Source of the DNA: Spiro-02 sp964465155
Lineage (GTDB): Bacteria > Spirochaetota > Spirochaetia > Sphaerochaetales > Sphaerochaetaceae
Length of the DNA stretch: 33,515 nt
Assembly (NCBI GenBank): GCA_964465155.1
Contig: CAYXIH010000019.1
Span: 1 to 33,515, forward strand
Direction: 5' to 3'
Shown here in pieces: positions 8,251 to 16,554 of this stretch (position 1 is the stretch's first letter; each line of letters opens with the position of its first letter). The translations under genes and the position numbers were made by a program. The notes beneath the pieces are model-generated. The model was not told the DNA's origin. It did not search any database and saw nothing but the letters and a program-made list of their open reading frames with translations.

Positions 8251-9412
8251 ACTACTCATAGTACATGGCGGTGGACCCACCGCCGTGATCAACGCATCGC
8301 TGGCCGGGGCAATCGCCCAAGGCCAGCAATCCTTCTCCTCGGTCCTTGGCGCACGCTTTGGAACGGGTGGCCTGCTGTCCCAGGAGTTCGTCAGCCTGGA
8401 TGGGCTTGCCCCGCAACAGCTGCAGGTGCTTGCCAAGACACCCGGATCTGCCATCGGCACCGGGCGTGACCACCTGGAGCCAGAGGACTTCGACACCATG
8501 GCCAAGATCTGCAAGGAGCATGGGATCACTGCCGTGGCAATGAACGGTGGCAACGGGACCATGGACACCTGCCTGCGCTTCAGCCGCAGTGCGCAACGCC
8601 TGGGCATCAACGTATGCGGCATCCCCAAGACCATGGACAACGATCTCAGCGGGACAGACCACAGCCCGGGGTACGGGTCGGCTGCCCGCTATCTCGCGGG
8701 AAGTGTCCGCGAGGCATGGCAGGATGTGCAGGGACTGCCCATCCACGTGGTAGTCATCGAGTCCTTTGGACGTGATGCAGGCTGGATCACGGCAGCCAGC
8801 GCACTGGCACGCCAAGGTGCAGGCACCGGCCCACAGATGATCATGCTGCCCGAAGTTGCATTTGACGAGGAGCAGTTCCTCTCGGCGGTGACTGCCCACC
8901 ATGATTCGTTTGGTGGTGTCATCGTGGTTGCAAGCGAGGGGTTGCGCCATGCAGACGGGACCCCGATCGTCGAGCCGGTGTTCCAAGTGGGACGCAGCGT
9001 CTACTTCGGGGATGTCTCGGCGCACCTTGCCACGCTGGTCACCAAGAAACTGGGAATCAAGGCACGCAGCGAGAAGCCAGGGCTCCTGGGACGCGCATCA
9101 AGCGTCTGGGCAAGCGAGATCGACAGGCACGAGGCACGGGACTGCGGGGCTGCCACCGTCAAGGCACTTGCCGAAGGGGCAACGGCCATGATGAGCTCCA
9201 TTGCAGCATGCCGTGAAGGGAACAGCTACAATTCCACCGTCTCGATGGTACCCATCGACGACTCGGTGCTGCAGGCCAAGACCATGCCCAAGGAGTTCTA
9301 TGACCCTGCATCATATGATGTCACACAACCATTCCTGGACTATGTCAAACCCCTGGTGGGAGACCACCTGGGATCATTCATTTCATTCGTCGGCAAGGAG
9401 CACAACAGATGA
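8240..9412 (+). CDS. 6-phosphofructokinase family, likely PPi-type clade
   Basis: 390 residues of the PfkA superfamily. Motifs are GGGPTAVINASLAGAI at the N-terminus (usually GGxxPGxN), GGNGT (103-107), GIPKTMDND with Lys130 and Asp133, and ESFGRDAGWITAASA. The lysine in GIPKTxDND is typical of the clade containing PPi-dependent enzymes, whereas ATP enzymes have GIPxTIDND with other residues. The phosphoryl-donor loop, normally GGDGS or GGDDS, reads GGNGT here, so the donor cannot be read with certainty. It would phosphorylate fructose-6-phosphate or a related ketohexose phosphate for the aldolase three genes downstream. GAGG lies 6 bases before the ATG, inside the end of lacI, which suggests coupled translation. 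Its stop overlaps the next ATG (ATGA). Confidence 0.87.
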   Translation: MNGKLLIVHGGGPTAVINASLAGAIAQGQQSFSSVLGARFGTGGLLSQEFVSLDGLAPQQLQVLAKTPGSAIGTGRDHLEPEDFDTMAKICKEHGITAVAMNGGNGTMDTCLRFSRSAQRLGINVCGIPKTMDNDLSGTDHSPGYGSAARYLAGSVREAWQDVQGLPIHVVVIESFGRDAGWITAASALARQGAGTGPQMIMLPEVAFDEEQFLSAVTAHHDSFGGVIVVASEGLRHADGTPIVEPVFQVGRSVYFGDVSAHLATLVTKKLGIKARSEKPGLLGRASSVWASEIDRHEARDCGAATVKALAEGATAMMSSIAACREGNSYNSTVSMVPIDDSVLQAKTMPKEFYDPASYDVTQPFLDYVKPLVGDHLGSFISFVGKEHNR

Positions 9413-10224
9413 ACATACTCGACTTTCAGACACCGGCCAACATGCTGGACTCCGGCAAGATTCCCGTAGCAGTCCTAGGCGACAGCGGGGAAGTTTTCTA
9501 CGAGATAGCACTTCGCATGGTCACCTGCATCCAGGAGAACAACGCCAAGGGTCTTCCGACGGTGATGATCTGTCCCGTTGGCCCCGTTGGCCAATACCCA
9601 ATCTTCGTCAGGCTAGTGAGGGAACGCAACCTCGACCTGAGCAAGTGTGTGTTCATCAACATGGATGAATACCTTGGAGCAGACCTACAGTGGGTCCAGA
9701 CCTCCGACCCACTCTCATTCAGGGGCTTCATGGAACGGAATGTCTATTCACAGATTCCCCAGCATCTCAACGTCAAGCCGGAGAACAGGATCTTCCCCGA
9801 TCCCAACAACCCAGGCCATATCATGGATGTCATCGACACCTACGGCCATGTGGACTTGTGCGTCGGGGGAATCGGCATCAACGGGCACCTCGCCTTCAAT
9901 GAGTCAGAGGATGTCGACGCTCAGGAGTTCGCCATCCGTTGCACGCGCGTCATTGCCCTCAGCAAGGAGACACGCACTGCCAATGCCATCGGCGACAAGG
10001 GGGGTGCCATAGACGCAATGCCCACCCATGCAGTGACGATCGGGATGCGTGAGATCCTCCGCTCCAAGCAGATTGTATTGGGAGTCTTCCGTGACTGGCA
10101 CCGTGCGGTCCTCCGCCAAGCTATCTTCGATGTTCCCAGCGGACACTTCCCCGTGACCTTGCTGCAGGACCATCCCAACAGCATCATCCTCTCCAACGCA
10201 AATGCAGCAAGGGTCCCCTTCTAA
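9409..10224 (+). CDS. Glucosamine-6-phosphate deaminase/isomerase-like protein
   Basis: 271 residues of the NagB/6-phosphogluconolactonase fold. NMDEYLG supplies Asp86, equal to Asp72 of E. coli NagB. GIGINGHLAFNES supplies His160 and Glu165, equal to His143 and Glu148. The residue matching Asp141 is Asn158; I believe some Bacillus-type NagB enzymes also have Asn here. NagB converts glucosamine-6-phosphate to fructose-6-phosphate and ammonia. The phosphate-binding LPTGGTP motif is replaced by CPVGPVGQYP, so the substrate may differ. AAGGAG lies 8 bases upstream and the start overlaps the previous stop by 4 bases. Placement before nagA supports an amino-sugar role. I am sure of the family, less of the reaction. 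Confidence 0.82.
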   Translation: MNILDFQTPANMLDSGKIPVAVLGDSGEVFYEIALRMVTCIQENNAKGLPTVMICPVGPVGQYPIFVRLVRERNLDLSKCVFINMDEYLGADLQWVQTSDPLSFRGFMERNVYSQIPQHLNVKPENRIFPDPNNPGHIMDVIDTYGHVDLCVGGIGINGHLAFNESEDVDAQEFAIRCTRVIALSKETRTANAIGDKGGAIDAMPTHAVTIGMREILRSKQIVLGVFRDWHRAVLRQAIFDVPSGHFPVTLLQDHPNSIILSNANAARVPF

Positions 10225-11354
10225 TGCGCTTGGCCGGAAACATCTACGGTCCTGACCACCAGTTCCACGCAATGGAGCTGGGTGTCGAGGATGGTCGTTT
10301 CACTGCAGCTTCCCACGGACCGGTTGTCGGTGAAGCAGGGGCCTATATCATCCCCGGCTTCATTGACATCCATACCCATGGGGGAGACGGGGTGGATATC
10401 AACCACATCGACGAACAGTCGCTGGCTATCTTGCAGGCCTTCTTCGCCAGCCAGGGAACCACCTCGTTCCTTACATCGGTCCTCACCGACACCCAGGAGC
10501 AGACGCTCTCGCTGGTCCGCTTGCTGGGCAAGCATGTCGGAAGAGGTTCTGATGGAGCACAGTTGGTGGGCATCCACCTCGAAGGGCCGTTCATCAGCAC
10601 CGAGTACAAGGGGGCAATGCCGCAGGAACTGCTGCAGTTGCCCTCCCTGCCGTTGTTCGAAAGCTACCAGCAGGCAAGTGGGAACACGGTGCGGTACATC
10701 ACCATTGCACCAGAGCTGCCAGGAGCCATGGAGTTCATACAGGCAGTACATGGACAGGTTGCCGTCTCCATCGGCCACAGCGCGGCGACCTATGAGACAG
10801 CGTGTGCCGCGATAGCGGCAGGAGCAACCGCCGGGACCCATACGTTCAACGCCATGAAGCTGTTCCACATGCATGAGCCGGCGATCAGCGGAGCCATCTT
10901 GGAGCAGCGGATCTTTGCAGAGGCAATCTGTGACGGCCGTCACCTCCACCCGGCGACCGTCCGCCTGATGCTGGCGTGCAGCGGCGACGACAAGGTCGTT
11001 GCCGTCACAGACTCCATCATGGCCGCGGGATTGCCCGACGGGCAGTACCAGCTGGGAGTCAACGAGGTGTTCGTCGTAGACGGAGACGCCAAGCTTGCCA
11101 GCGGTGTGCGTGCAGGCTCGACGCTGACCACCATCCAGGCGCTGCGCAACCTTGTCTCCTACACAGGCAGCCTGGAGCGGAGCATCCCGCTGTTGACGGA
11201 GAATCCAGCACGCTGCATCGGGTTATTCGAGACGAAAGGAAGCATTGAGATCGGCAAGGATGCCGACTTCATCATACTGAACAAGGATCTAGAGATCATG
11301 CAGGTCTACGTGAGAGGCACTGCGGTCTACACAAGGAGCAACCAATGCCATTAG
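10224..11354 (+). CDS. nagA: N-acetylglucosamine-6-phosphate deacetylase
   Basis: 376 residues of the amidohydrolase superfamily, the usual NagA length. The metal and catalytic motifs are all visible: GFIDIHTHGGDG, GIHLEGPFIS (metal Glu), SIGHSAATYE (metal His), THTFNAMKLFHMHEP, ICDGRHLHP and VTDSIMAAG (catalytic Asp). It ends with the typical GSIEIGKDADFIILN return of the beta-sandwich domain. The enzyme removes acetate from GlcNAc-6-phosphate to give glucosamine-6-phosphate in the cytoplasm. The start overlaps the previous stop by one base. The gene gives the clearest clue that the operon handles an N-acetylated amino sugar. Confidence 0.92.
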   Translation: MRLAGNIYGPDHQFHAMELGVEDGRFTAASHGPVVGEAGAYIIPGFIDIHTHGGDGVDINHIDEQSLAILQAFFASQGTTSFLTSVLTDTQEQTLSLVRLLGKHVGRGSDGAQLVGIHLEGPFISTEYKGAMPQELLQLPSLPLFESYQQASGNTVRYITIAPELPGAMEFIQAVHGQVAVSIGHSAATYETACAAIAAGATAGTHTFNAMKLFHMHEPAISGAILEQRIFAEAICDGRHLHPATVRLMLACSGDDKVVAVTDSIMAAGLPDGQYQLGVNEVFVVDGDAKLASGVRAGSTLTTIQALRNLVSYTGSLERSIPLLTENPARCIGLFETKGSIEIGKDADFIILNKDLEIMQVYVRGTAVYTRSNQCH

Positions 11355-12502
11355 TACCCATGCGTCCCATCCTGGACGCCACAGATAGGCTTTCGTATGC
11401 ACAGGGTGCATTCAACGTCAACGCAGTTGCACAGGCACAGGCTGTGATCGACGTCCACGCGATGCTGCGCTCACCTGCAATCCTCCAGGGTGCAGACCTC
11501 GCCAACGGATTCATGGGCGGACGCACCGACTTCATGAACGCCACCATCGAGGACAAGATCATCGGGGCTCGGAACATTGCCAACGCGGTGATCGAGCATG
11601 CGGAAAAGAGCCCCATCCCCGTAGCCCTCCACCTGGACCATGGACGGAACATGGAGAGCGTCATCGCTGCGATCGAAGGGGGCTACACGTCGGTCATGAT
11701 CGACGGCTCGTCCCTCCCCTTCGACGAGAACGTTGCGCTGACGCGCGAGGTCGTCAAGTATGCACACCCCCGTGGGGTGACGGTCGAGGGTGAGCTGGGT
11801 GTGCTGGCAGGCCAGGAGGACCATGTATTCTCTTCTTCCAGCACCTACACCAACCCCCTGTCGGCAGTCGAGTTCTTCAAAAGCACCCGTGTCGATGCAC
11901 TAGCGATCAGCTACGGCACCATGCATGGGGCAAACAAGGGAAAAGGTGCAGTGGTTCGCAAGGAGATAGCCATTGCAATCAAGGAGTGCCTCCGCCACGA
12001 AGGAATCACCGGGGCCCTGGTCTCCCATGGATCGTCCACCGTCCCCCAGTATATCGTCAATGAGATCAATGCACTGGGTGGGGACATCCGCAACGCCTAC
12101 GGCATCTCCTTGGAGCAGCTGAAGGAAGTGGGCAAGTGCGGCATCGGCAAGATCAACGTCGACACCGACATCCGCCTGGCCGTCACCCGCAACGTCCGTG
12201 AGTTCTTCATGGCCGATGACCGCAGGAAGGAAGACCCGGCGATCAGCGAGATCTGGAACCTGATGGAGCGCAACCCGCAAATGTTCGACCCCCGTGGATT
12301 CCTGACACCCATCATGGACACGGTCATGTACGGCACCATCCCCAACCAGTCCGTCTCCCAGATCGTCAGCTGCATCCGCAACGGCGTCATGGAAGTAGTC
12401 GGCACCTTGGCAGTTGAGTTCGGCTGTGTCGGCAAGGCCAGCGAAGTGCAGATAGTCACATTGGACCAAATGGCAGATTTCTATCGGAAGGAAGGTATCT
12501 GA
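11345..12502 (+). CDS. Class II fructose/tagatose-bisphosphate aldolase family
   Basis: 385 residues, longer than the roughly 285-360 of common class II aldolases. The family zinc and catalytic residues are in place: HLDHG (Asp98, His99), VEGELGVLAGQED, GTMHGANKG (His194), SHGSSTVP (His228) and GKINVDTDIR. The motifs differ from the standard GTSHGAYK and LHGGSG forms, so substrate preference could be shifted. The enzyme would split fructose-1,6-bisphosphate or a stereoisomer into dihydroxyacetone phosphate and glyceraldehyde-3-phosphate. AAGGAG lies 6 bases before the ATG and the gene starts 10 bases inside nagA. The last 90 residues are an extra C-terminal part that some long class II aldolases share. 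Confidence 0.88.
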   Translation: MPLVPMRPILDATDRLSYAQGAFNVNAVAQAQAVIDVHAMLRSPAILQGADLANGFMGGRTDFMNATIEDKIIGARNIANAVIEHAEKSPIPVALHLDHGRNMESVIAAIEGGYTSVMIDGSSLPFDENVALTREVVKYAHPRGVTVEGELGVLAGQEDHVFSSSSTYTNPLSAVEFFKSTRVDALAISYGTMHGANKGKGAVVRKEIAIAIKECLRHEGITGALVSHGSSTVPQYIVNEINALGGDIRNAYGISLEQLKEVGKCGIGKINVDTDIRLAVTRNVREFFMADDRRKEDPAISEIWNLMERNPQMFDPRGFLTPIMDTVMYGTIPNQSVSQIVSCIRNGVMEVVGTLAVEFGCVGKASEVQIVTLDQMADFYRKEGI

Positions 12503-13341
12503 TGCAGCATATCTATGTAAACCTCAAGCGCTTTGATGTCCCACCAACCCTTGGTGGTGTCAATAGACTCGGTTCCATCTCGGAATTCGGCCATCAAGTG
12601 GTCAGCCAGACGCTGGACACCGTTGCCTCCTATCCGGATGTTGAGTTCGTCGATTTTCTCCCGGAGGCCCAGTTGCCCGCTGCTGTGGCAGCTGCATCCA
12701 AAACTGCCCTGCACATCGGCTCTCAGGGTGTCTTCCGCAAGGACGTGGCCGTGGGTGGAAACTTCGGTGCATTCACCACCAACCTTCCCGCCGCTGCAGT
12801 CGCTGCGCTGGGGTGCACACACACCCTCATCGGCCACTGCGAGGAGCGGATGGACAAGAAGGAGTTGCTGGCCTTGGGTGGGAACACCGACCGCAAGCTG
12901 GTGAACACCATCCTCAACCAAGAGGTGCGCTGTGCGGTTGCACAGGGCCTGAAGGTCCTGTACTGCATTGGCGAACAGGCAGATGAGGTGGAAGATTGGC
13001 AGCAGGTGCTTCGCGAGCAGCTGACGATCGGGCTAGAGGGGATCGACCTGTCCCAGGTGGTCATTGCCTATGAGCCGGTCTGGTCGATCGGACCTGGCAA
13101 GCAGCCTGCCGACAAGCCCTACATCACCAAGGTGGCACGGTTCGTAAAGAAGTGCATGGGGGATATCCCCGTGGTTTATGGAGGAGGCCTCAAGGAGCAG
13201 AACGCTCAGATGCTGGCCTCGATTGAAGAGATTGATGGTGGCCTGATCGCGCTGACGCGCTTTACCCAGGACATTGGATTCTACCCCCAGGAGTATGGCA
13301 ACATCGTACGGCTGTACCTCGAAGCAAAGCAAGGAGCATAA
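12502..13341 (+). CDS. Divergent triosephosphate isomerase family protein
   Basis: 279 residues of the TIM-barrel triosephosphate isomerase family, longer than the usual 250. The catalytic set is recognisable: NLKRFD with Lys9 (usually NWKMN), IGHCEER with His112 (usually IGHSERR) and AYEPVWSIGPGK with Glu191 on loop 6. The phosphate-binding YGGGLKEQN stands for YGGSV. The overall match is loose, so it is a paralogue rather than the housekeeping enzyme. It would interconvert the two triose phosphates released by the aldolase, or act on a related ketose phosphate. Its ATG overlaps the aldolase stop by one base (TGATG). Confidence 0.83.
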   Translation: MQHIYVNLKRFDVPPTLGGVNRLGSISEFGHQVVSQTLDTVASYPDVEFVDFLPEAQLPAAVAAASKTALHIGSQGVFRKDVAVGGNFGAFTTNLPAAAVAALGCTHTLIGHCEERMDKKELLALGGNTDRKLVNTILNQEVRCAVAQGLKVLYCIGEQADEVEDWQQVLREQLTIGLEGIDLSQVVIAYEPVWSIGPGKQPADKPYITKVARFVKKCMGDIPVVYGGGLKEQNAQMLASIEEIDGGLIALTRFTQDIGFYPQEYGNIVRLYLEAKQGA

Positions 13342-13344
13342 GAG

Positions 13345-14802
13345 ATGAAGATTGATTTTGAATATGGCAATGGAACTATGGGGGCTCAGCTGCCCGACAC
13401 CACCGATGTCTTTATCCCAGGCCAGACAGTAGCCGACCCACCCTGCATCCCGGTGCAGTTGCTGGAGGAAGAGACCCTCAAGAGCCTGCGCAATCCCATT
13501 GGGATGCCACCATTGACCCAGCTTGCCAAGGCAGGCAGCAAGGTAGTCATCATCTTCCCAGACCGGGTAAAAGGTGGCGAACAGGCCACCAGCCACCGCA
13601 AGGTCTCGATCAAGCTGGTCATGCAGGAACTGTACAGCGTGGGTGTCGACAAGCGTGACATCCTCCTGATCTGCTCCAACGGGCTGCACCGCAAGAACAC
13701 GGAGTCCGAGATTCACAACGTATTGGGCGACGAGATCTTCAACGAGTTCTGGCATACCCACCAGATCATCAACCATGACAGCGAGGACTACGACCACCTG
13801 GTTGACCTGGGGACAACCCCAAATGGCGACCCGGTCATCATGAACAAGTATGTCTATGATGCAGACGTTGCGGTCCTCATCGGCCATGTGCAGGGCAATC
13901 CCTATGGTGGCTACTCCGGTGGATACAAACATTGTGCCACGGGAATCACCCATTGGAGGAGCATTGCTTCCCACCATGTCCCGCATGTCATGCACCGCAA
14001 GGACTTCACTCCAGTCAACGGCCATTCCCTGATGCGCCAGAAGTTCAATGAGATAGGGTTGTACATGGAAGAGTGCATGGGCAAGAAGTTCTTCTGCTGC
14101 GACGCAGTGCTGGATACCAAGAGCCAGCAGATCTCGATCTGGTCAGGCTACGCCAAGGAGATGATGCCCCTCTCGTGGGTCGACGGCGACAAGCGCACCT
14201 ATGTCCACTGGGCAAAGAAGAAATACGACGTGCTGGTGTTCGGCATGCCCACGTTCTTCCACTATGGCGAAGGAATGGGGACCAACCCGATCATGCTGAT
14301 GCAGGCCATCTCGGCCCAGGTGATCCGCCACAAGCGCATCATGAGCGACAACTGCGTAATCATCTGCTCGTCGCTGTGCAACGGATACTTCCATGACGAG
14401 CTGTGGCCCTACACCCGCAAGATGTTCGAGATGTTTGGCCATGACGAGATGCAGACCCTGGCGGACATGAACCGCTACGGTGAGTATTTCGCAACCAACG
14501 AGGAGTACATCCGCCAGTACCGCTACTGCAATGCGTTCCACCCCTTCCATGGATTCTCGATGATCAGCTGTGGCCAGATCGCCGAGAAGAACACCGCGGC
14601 GATCTATATCGTCGGTGGCAAGGAACCGGGCATCGCACGCTCCATGGGGCTGAAGACCCGCGCCACGTTCGAGGAAGCGCTGGAGGATGCCAAGAAGAAG
14701 TATGTCGGGCAAAACCCCAACATCCTGGCCCTCCCCCTCACGTTCAAGACTGCAGCCGTGCACCTGTGCATGGCGGACGGGACCCAGGGCGACACCCTCT
14801 GA
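13345..14802 (+). CDS. LarA-like nickel-pincer racemase/epimerase family (DUF2088)
   Basis: 485 residues of the LarA superfamily. LarA of Lactiplantibacillus racemises lactate using a nickel-pincer nucleotide bound to a lysine. Here Lys195 in PYGGYSGGYK matches that lysine, His115 in NGLHRKN matches one catalytic His, and His211 fits the nickel-ligand His. The position of the second catalytic His appears to be Asn185 if aligned without a gap. These alignments are from memory. Family members act on various 2-hydroxy acids, including sugar acids, and the operon suggests a sugar acid or sugar phosphate. It follows the isomerase by 3 bases with AAGGAG upstream, and ends at a strong terminator. 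No larB, larC or larE cofactor genes are in the window. Confidence 0.82.
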   Translation: MKIDFEYGNGTMGAQLPDTTDVFIPGQTVADPPCIPVQLLEEETLKSLRNPIGMPPLTQLAKAGSKVVIIFPDRVKGGEQATSHRKVSIKLVMQELYSVGVDKRDILLICSNGLHRKNTESEIHNVLGDEIFNEFWHTHQIINHDSEDYDHLVDLGTTPNGDPVIMNKYVYDADVAVLIGHVQGNPYGGYSGGYKHCATGITHWRSIASHHVPHVMHRKDFTPVNGHSLMRQKFNEIGLYMEECMGKKFFCCDAVLDTKSQQISIWSGYAKEMMPLSWVDGDKRTYVHWAKKKYDVLVFGMPTFFHYGEGMGTNPIMLMQAISAQVIRHKRIMSDNCVIICSSLCNGYFHDELWPYTRKMFEMFGHDEMQTLADMNRYGEYFATNEEYIRQYRYCNAFHPFHGFSMISCGQIAEKNTAAIYIVGGKEPGIARSMGLKTRATFEEALEDAKKKYVGQNPNILALPLTFKTAAVHLCMADGTQGDTL

Positions 14803-14811
14803 CAACCACCT

Positions 14812-14849
14812 CGGGGCATTCCAGCTGTTGGAATGCCCCGATTCTTTTC
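14812..14849 (+). terminator. Terminator of the sugar operon
   Basis: Perfect 11-base arms CGGGGCATTCC (14812-14822) and GGAATGCCCCG (14830-14840) with a 7-base loop, followed by ATTCTTTT. It closes the lacI-to-larA-like operon 10 bases after the last stop. Confidence 0.93.
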
Positions 14850-14968
14850 TCCCAATGCAACCAAAACAAACTTGGAAAAATACGACTAAGGCTGAATTTT
14901 TTTCCGACTTTGCAAATCCCAAATCGGTGGTAGCCTAACGATACCAAACGAATTTCAGAGGTTGCCAA

Positions 14969-15748
14969 ATGAAGAAAAAAGGAATGTCCGAAGCAATGAA
15001 GAGCCGAATGTGGCTCTTTTTCTCATTGCTCGCAGCCCTTGCGGTCTGGACTATCCTGTCTGTACTGCCCAAGACTGCCCGTTGTTTTCCCAATGTTTTC
15101 GTCACACTGAGCCAGATTCCGGTGATGATCGAACGTGGGGTCCTGTTCAAGGACCTGGGATCGAGCTTGATCAGCGTGGGAGCCGGCTATGGCCTTGGCT
15201 TTGTCATCGCGCTGCCCGTGGCCATCCTCATGGCCTGGTACAAGCCAATCCGCAAAATCATCGAGCCGTGGATCCAGTTCATCAGGAATATTCCCCCACT
15301 TGCCTATGTCCCACTGATCGTCATTGCGGCGGGCGTAGGACGCAAGCCACAGATCATCGTCATCACGATCGCCACCTTCCTGATCATGTGCGTGACGATG
15401 TACCAGGGAATCATCAATATCGACGAGACCCTCATCAAGGCTGCAAAGGTACTGGGAGCCACCGACAAGGATATCTTCCTCAGGGTCCTCGCCCCAGCAT
15501 CGCTGCCGTTCATCCTCACCGCCGTGCGCCTGGGTGCATCGGTTGCACTGACAACCTTGATCGCAGCTGAATCCACCGGTGCCTTCGCAGGACTGGGGAT
15601 GCGCATACGGTCACTGAACAACAACTTCGAGACGGAGCCCATGTTGCTGTACATCATCATCATTGGTGTCATCGGCCTGGTCATTGAAAAGATCATCAAG
15701 ATACTAGAAAGGAAATTGACGGGATGGCAGGAGAAGAGAGAAATATAA
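14969..15748 (+). CDS. ABC transporter permease, nitrate/sulfonate/taurine type
   Basis: 259 residues with about six membrane helices. The cytoplasmic EAA loop AAKVLGATDKDIFLRVLAPASLP (about residues 156-178) is typical of SsuC/TauC/ThiX-like permeases, as is QFIRNIPPLAYVPLIV ahead of it. The protein forms the channel for the ATPase and binding protein encoded next. AGAGGT lies about 8 bases before the ATG. The 120 bases upstream are AT-rich, but I could not settle on a promoter. The gene overlaps the ATPase gene by 25 bases. The transported compound cannot be read from the sequence. Confidence 0.9.
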   Translation: MKKKGMSEAMKSRMWLFFSLLAALAVWTILSVLPKTARCFPNVFVTLSQIPVMIERGVLFKDLGSSLISVGAGYGLGFVIALPVAILMAWYKPIRKIIEPWIQFIRNIPPLAYVPLIVIAAGVGRKPQIIVITIATFLIMCVTMYQGIINIDETLIKAAKVLGATDKDIFLRVLAPASLPFILTAVRLGASVALTTLIAAESTGAFAGLGMRIRSLNNNFETEPMLLYIIIIGVIGLVIEKIIKILERKLTGWQEKREI

Positions 15749-16515
15749 AAGTCCGCATCGAGGACGTGAAGAAGAGCTACATGGGACGTACCGGTGAAGT
15801 CGTTGCCCTCAACGGGGTCAACCTGAACATCGCCGAGAACGAGTTCCTCACAGTAGTCGGTCCCTCGGGCTGTGGCAAGTCGACCCTGCTGAACATCATG
15901 GCAGGATTGCTTGAGCCAACCAGCGGCAAGGTGATATGCAACGGCAAGGAGGTCCATGGGACCGGCCCAGACCGTGGCGTGGTATTCCAGCAATATGCAT
16001 TGTTCCCCTGGCTGACGGTACTCAAGAACGTACAGTTCGGCCTGGAGATGAAGGGCATCAAGGGAAAAGAGGCGCAGGAAATTGCAATGCGCTACATCAA
16101 GATGGTTGACCTGGAGAAGTTCAAGGACCATTATCCCAAGGAACTTTCTGGAGGCATGAAGCAGCGCGTTGCAATTGCACGTGCGTATGCGGCAAACCCC
16201 CAGGTCCTGCTGATGGACGAGCCCTTTGGTGCATTGGATGCCCAGACACGTACCCAGCTGCAGCAGGAGCTGCTCGATACATGGGAGAAGGAACAGAAGA
16301 CCTGCTTCTTCATCACCCATGACGTGGACGAGGCACTGATCCTCGGCCAACGGGTCGTGATCATGAGCGCGCGCCCTGGGCGGATCAAGGATATCGTGGA
16401 TGTCGACATCCCCTATCCCCGCAGCCAGGAGACGAAGATGAGCCCCAGGTTCCTGGAGCTGAAGAACTTGATCTGGTCCCAGGTCTACCAAGAGTACCTG
16501 GAAGTCAGAAAATAA
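15724..16515 (+). CDS. ABC transporter ATPase, nitrate/sulfonate/taurine type
   Basis: 263 residues, a complete nucleotide-binding domain. Walker A is GPSGCGKST (about residues 45-53), the Q-loop VVFQQYALFPWLTV, the signature LSGGMKQRVAIARA, Walker B LLMDEPFGALD and the switch FITHDVDEAL. The FPWLTV and MSARPGRI blocks are characteristic of the SsuB/TauB/NrtD group. It powers uptake through the preceding permease. The start at 15724 has AAGGAA about 10 bases upstream and lies inside the permease gene, suggesting coupled translation. The binding-protein gene follows after 39 bases. Confidence 0.93.
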   Translation: MAGEERNIKVRIEDVKKSYMGRTGEVVALNGVNLNIAENEFLTVVGPSGCGKSTLLNIMAGLLEPTSGKVICNGKEVHGTGPDRGVVFQQYALFPWLTVLKNVQFGLEMKGIKGKEAQEIAMRYIKMVDLEKFKDHYPKELSGGMKQRVAIARAYAANPQVLLMDEPFGALDAQTRTQLQQELLDTWEKEQKTCFFITHDVDEALILGQRVVIMSARPGRIKDIVDVDIPYPRSQETKMSPRFLELKNLIWSQVYQEYLEVRK

Positions 16516-16554
16516 AACGTATAGGGTACGCCCTGTCAAATAAGGAGAGAGATA

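Noticed and set aside
16516..16554. AGGGTACGCCCT as a hairpin regulator before the SsuA-like gene
   Set aside because: Arms of only four bases with a short loop are expected by chance.
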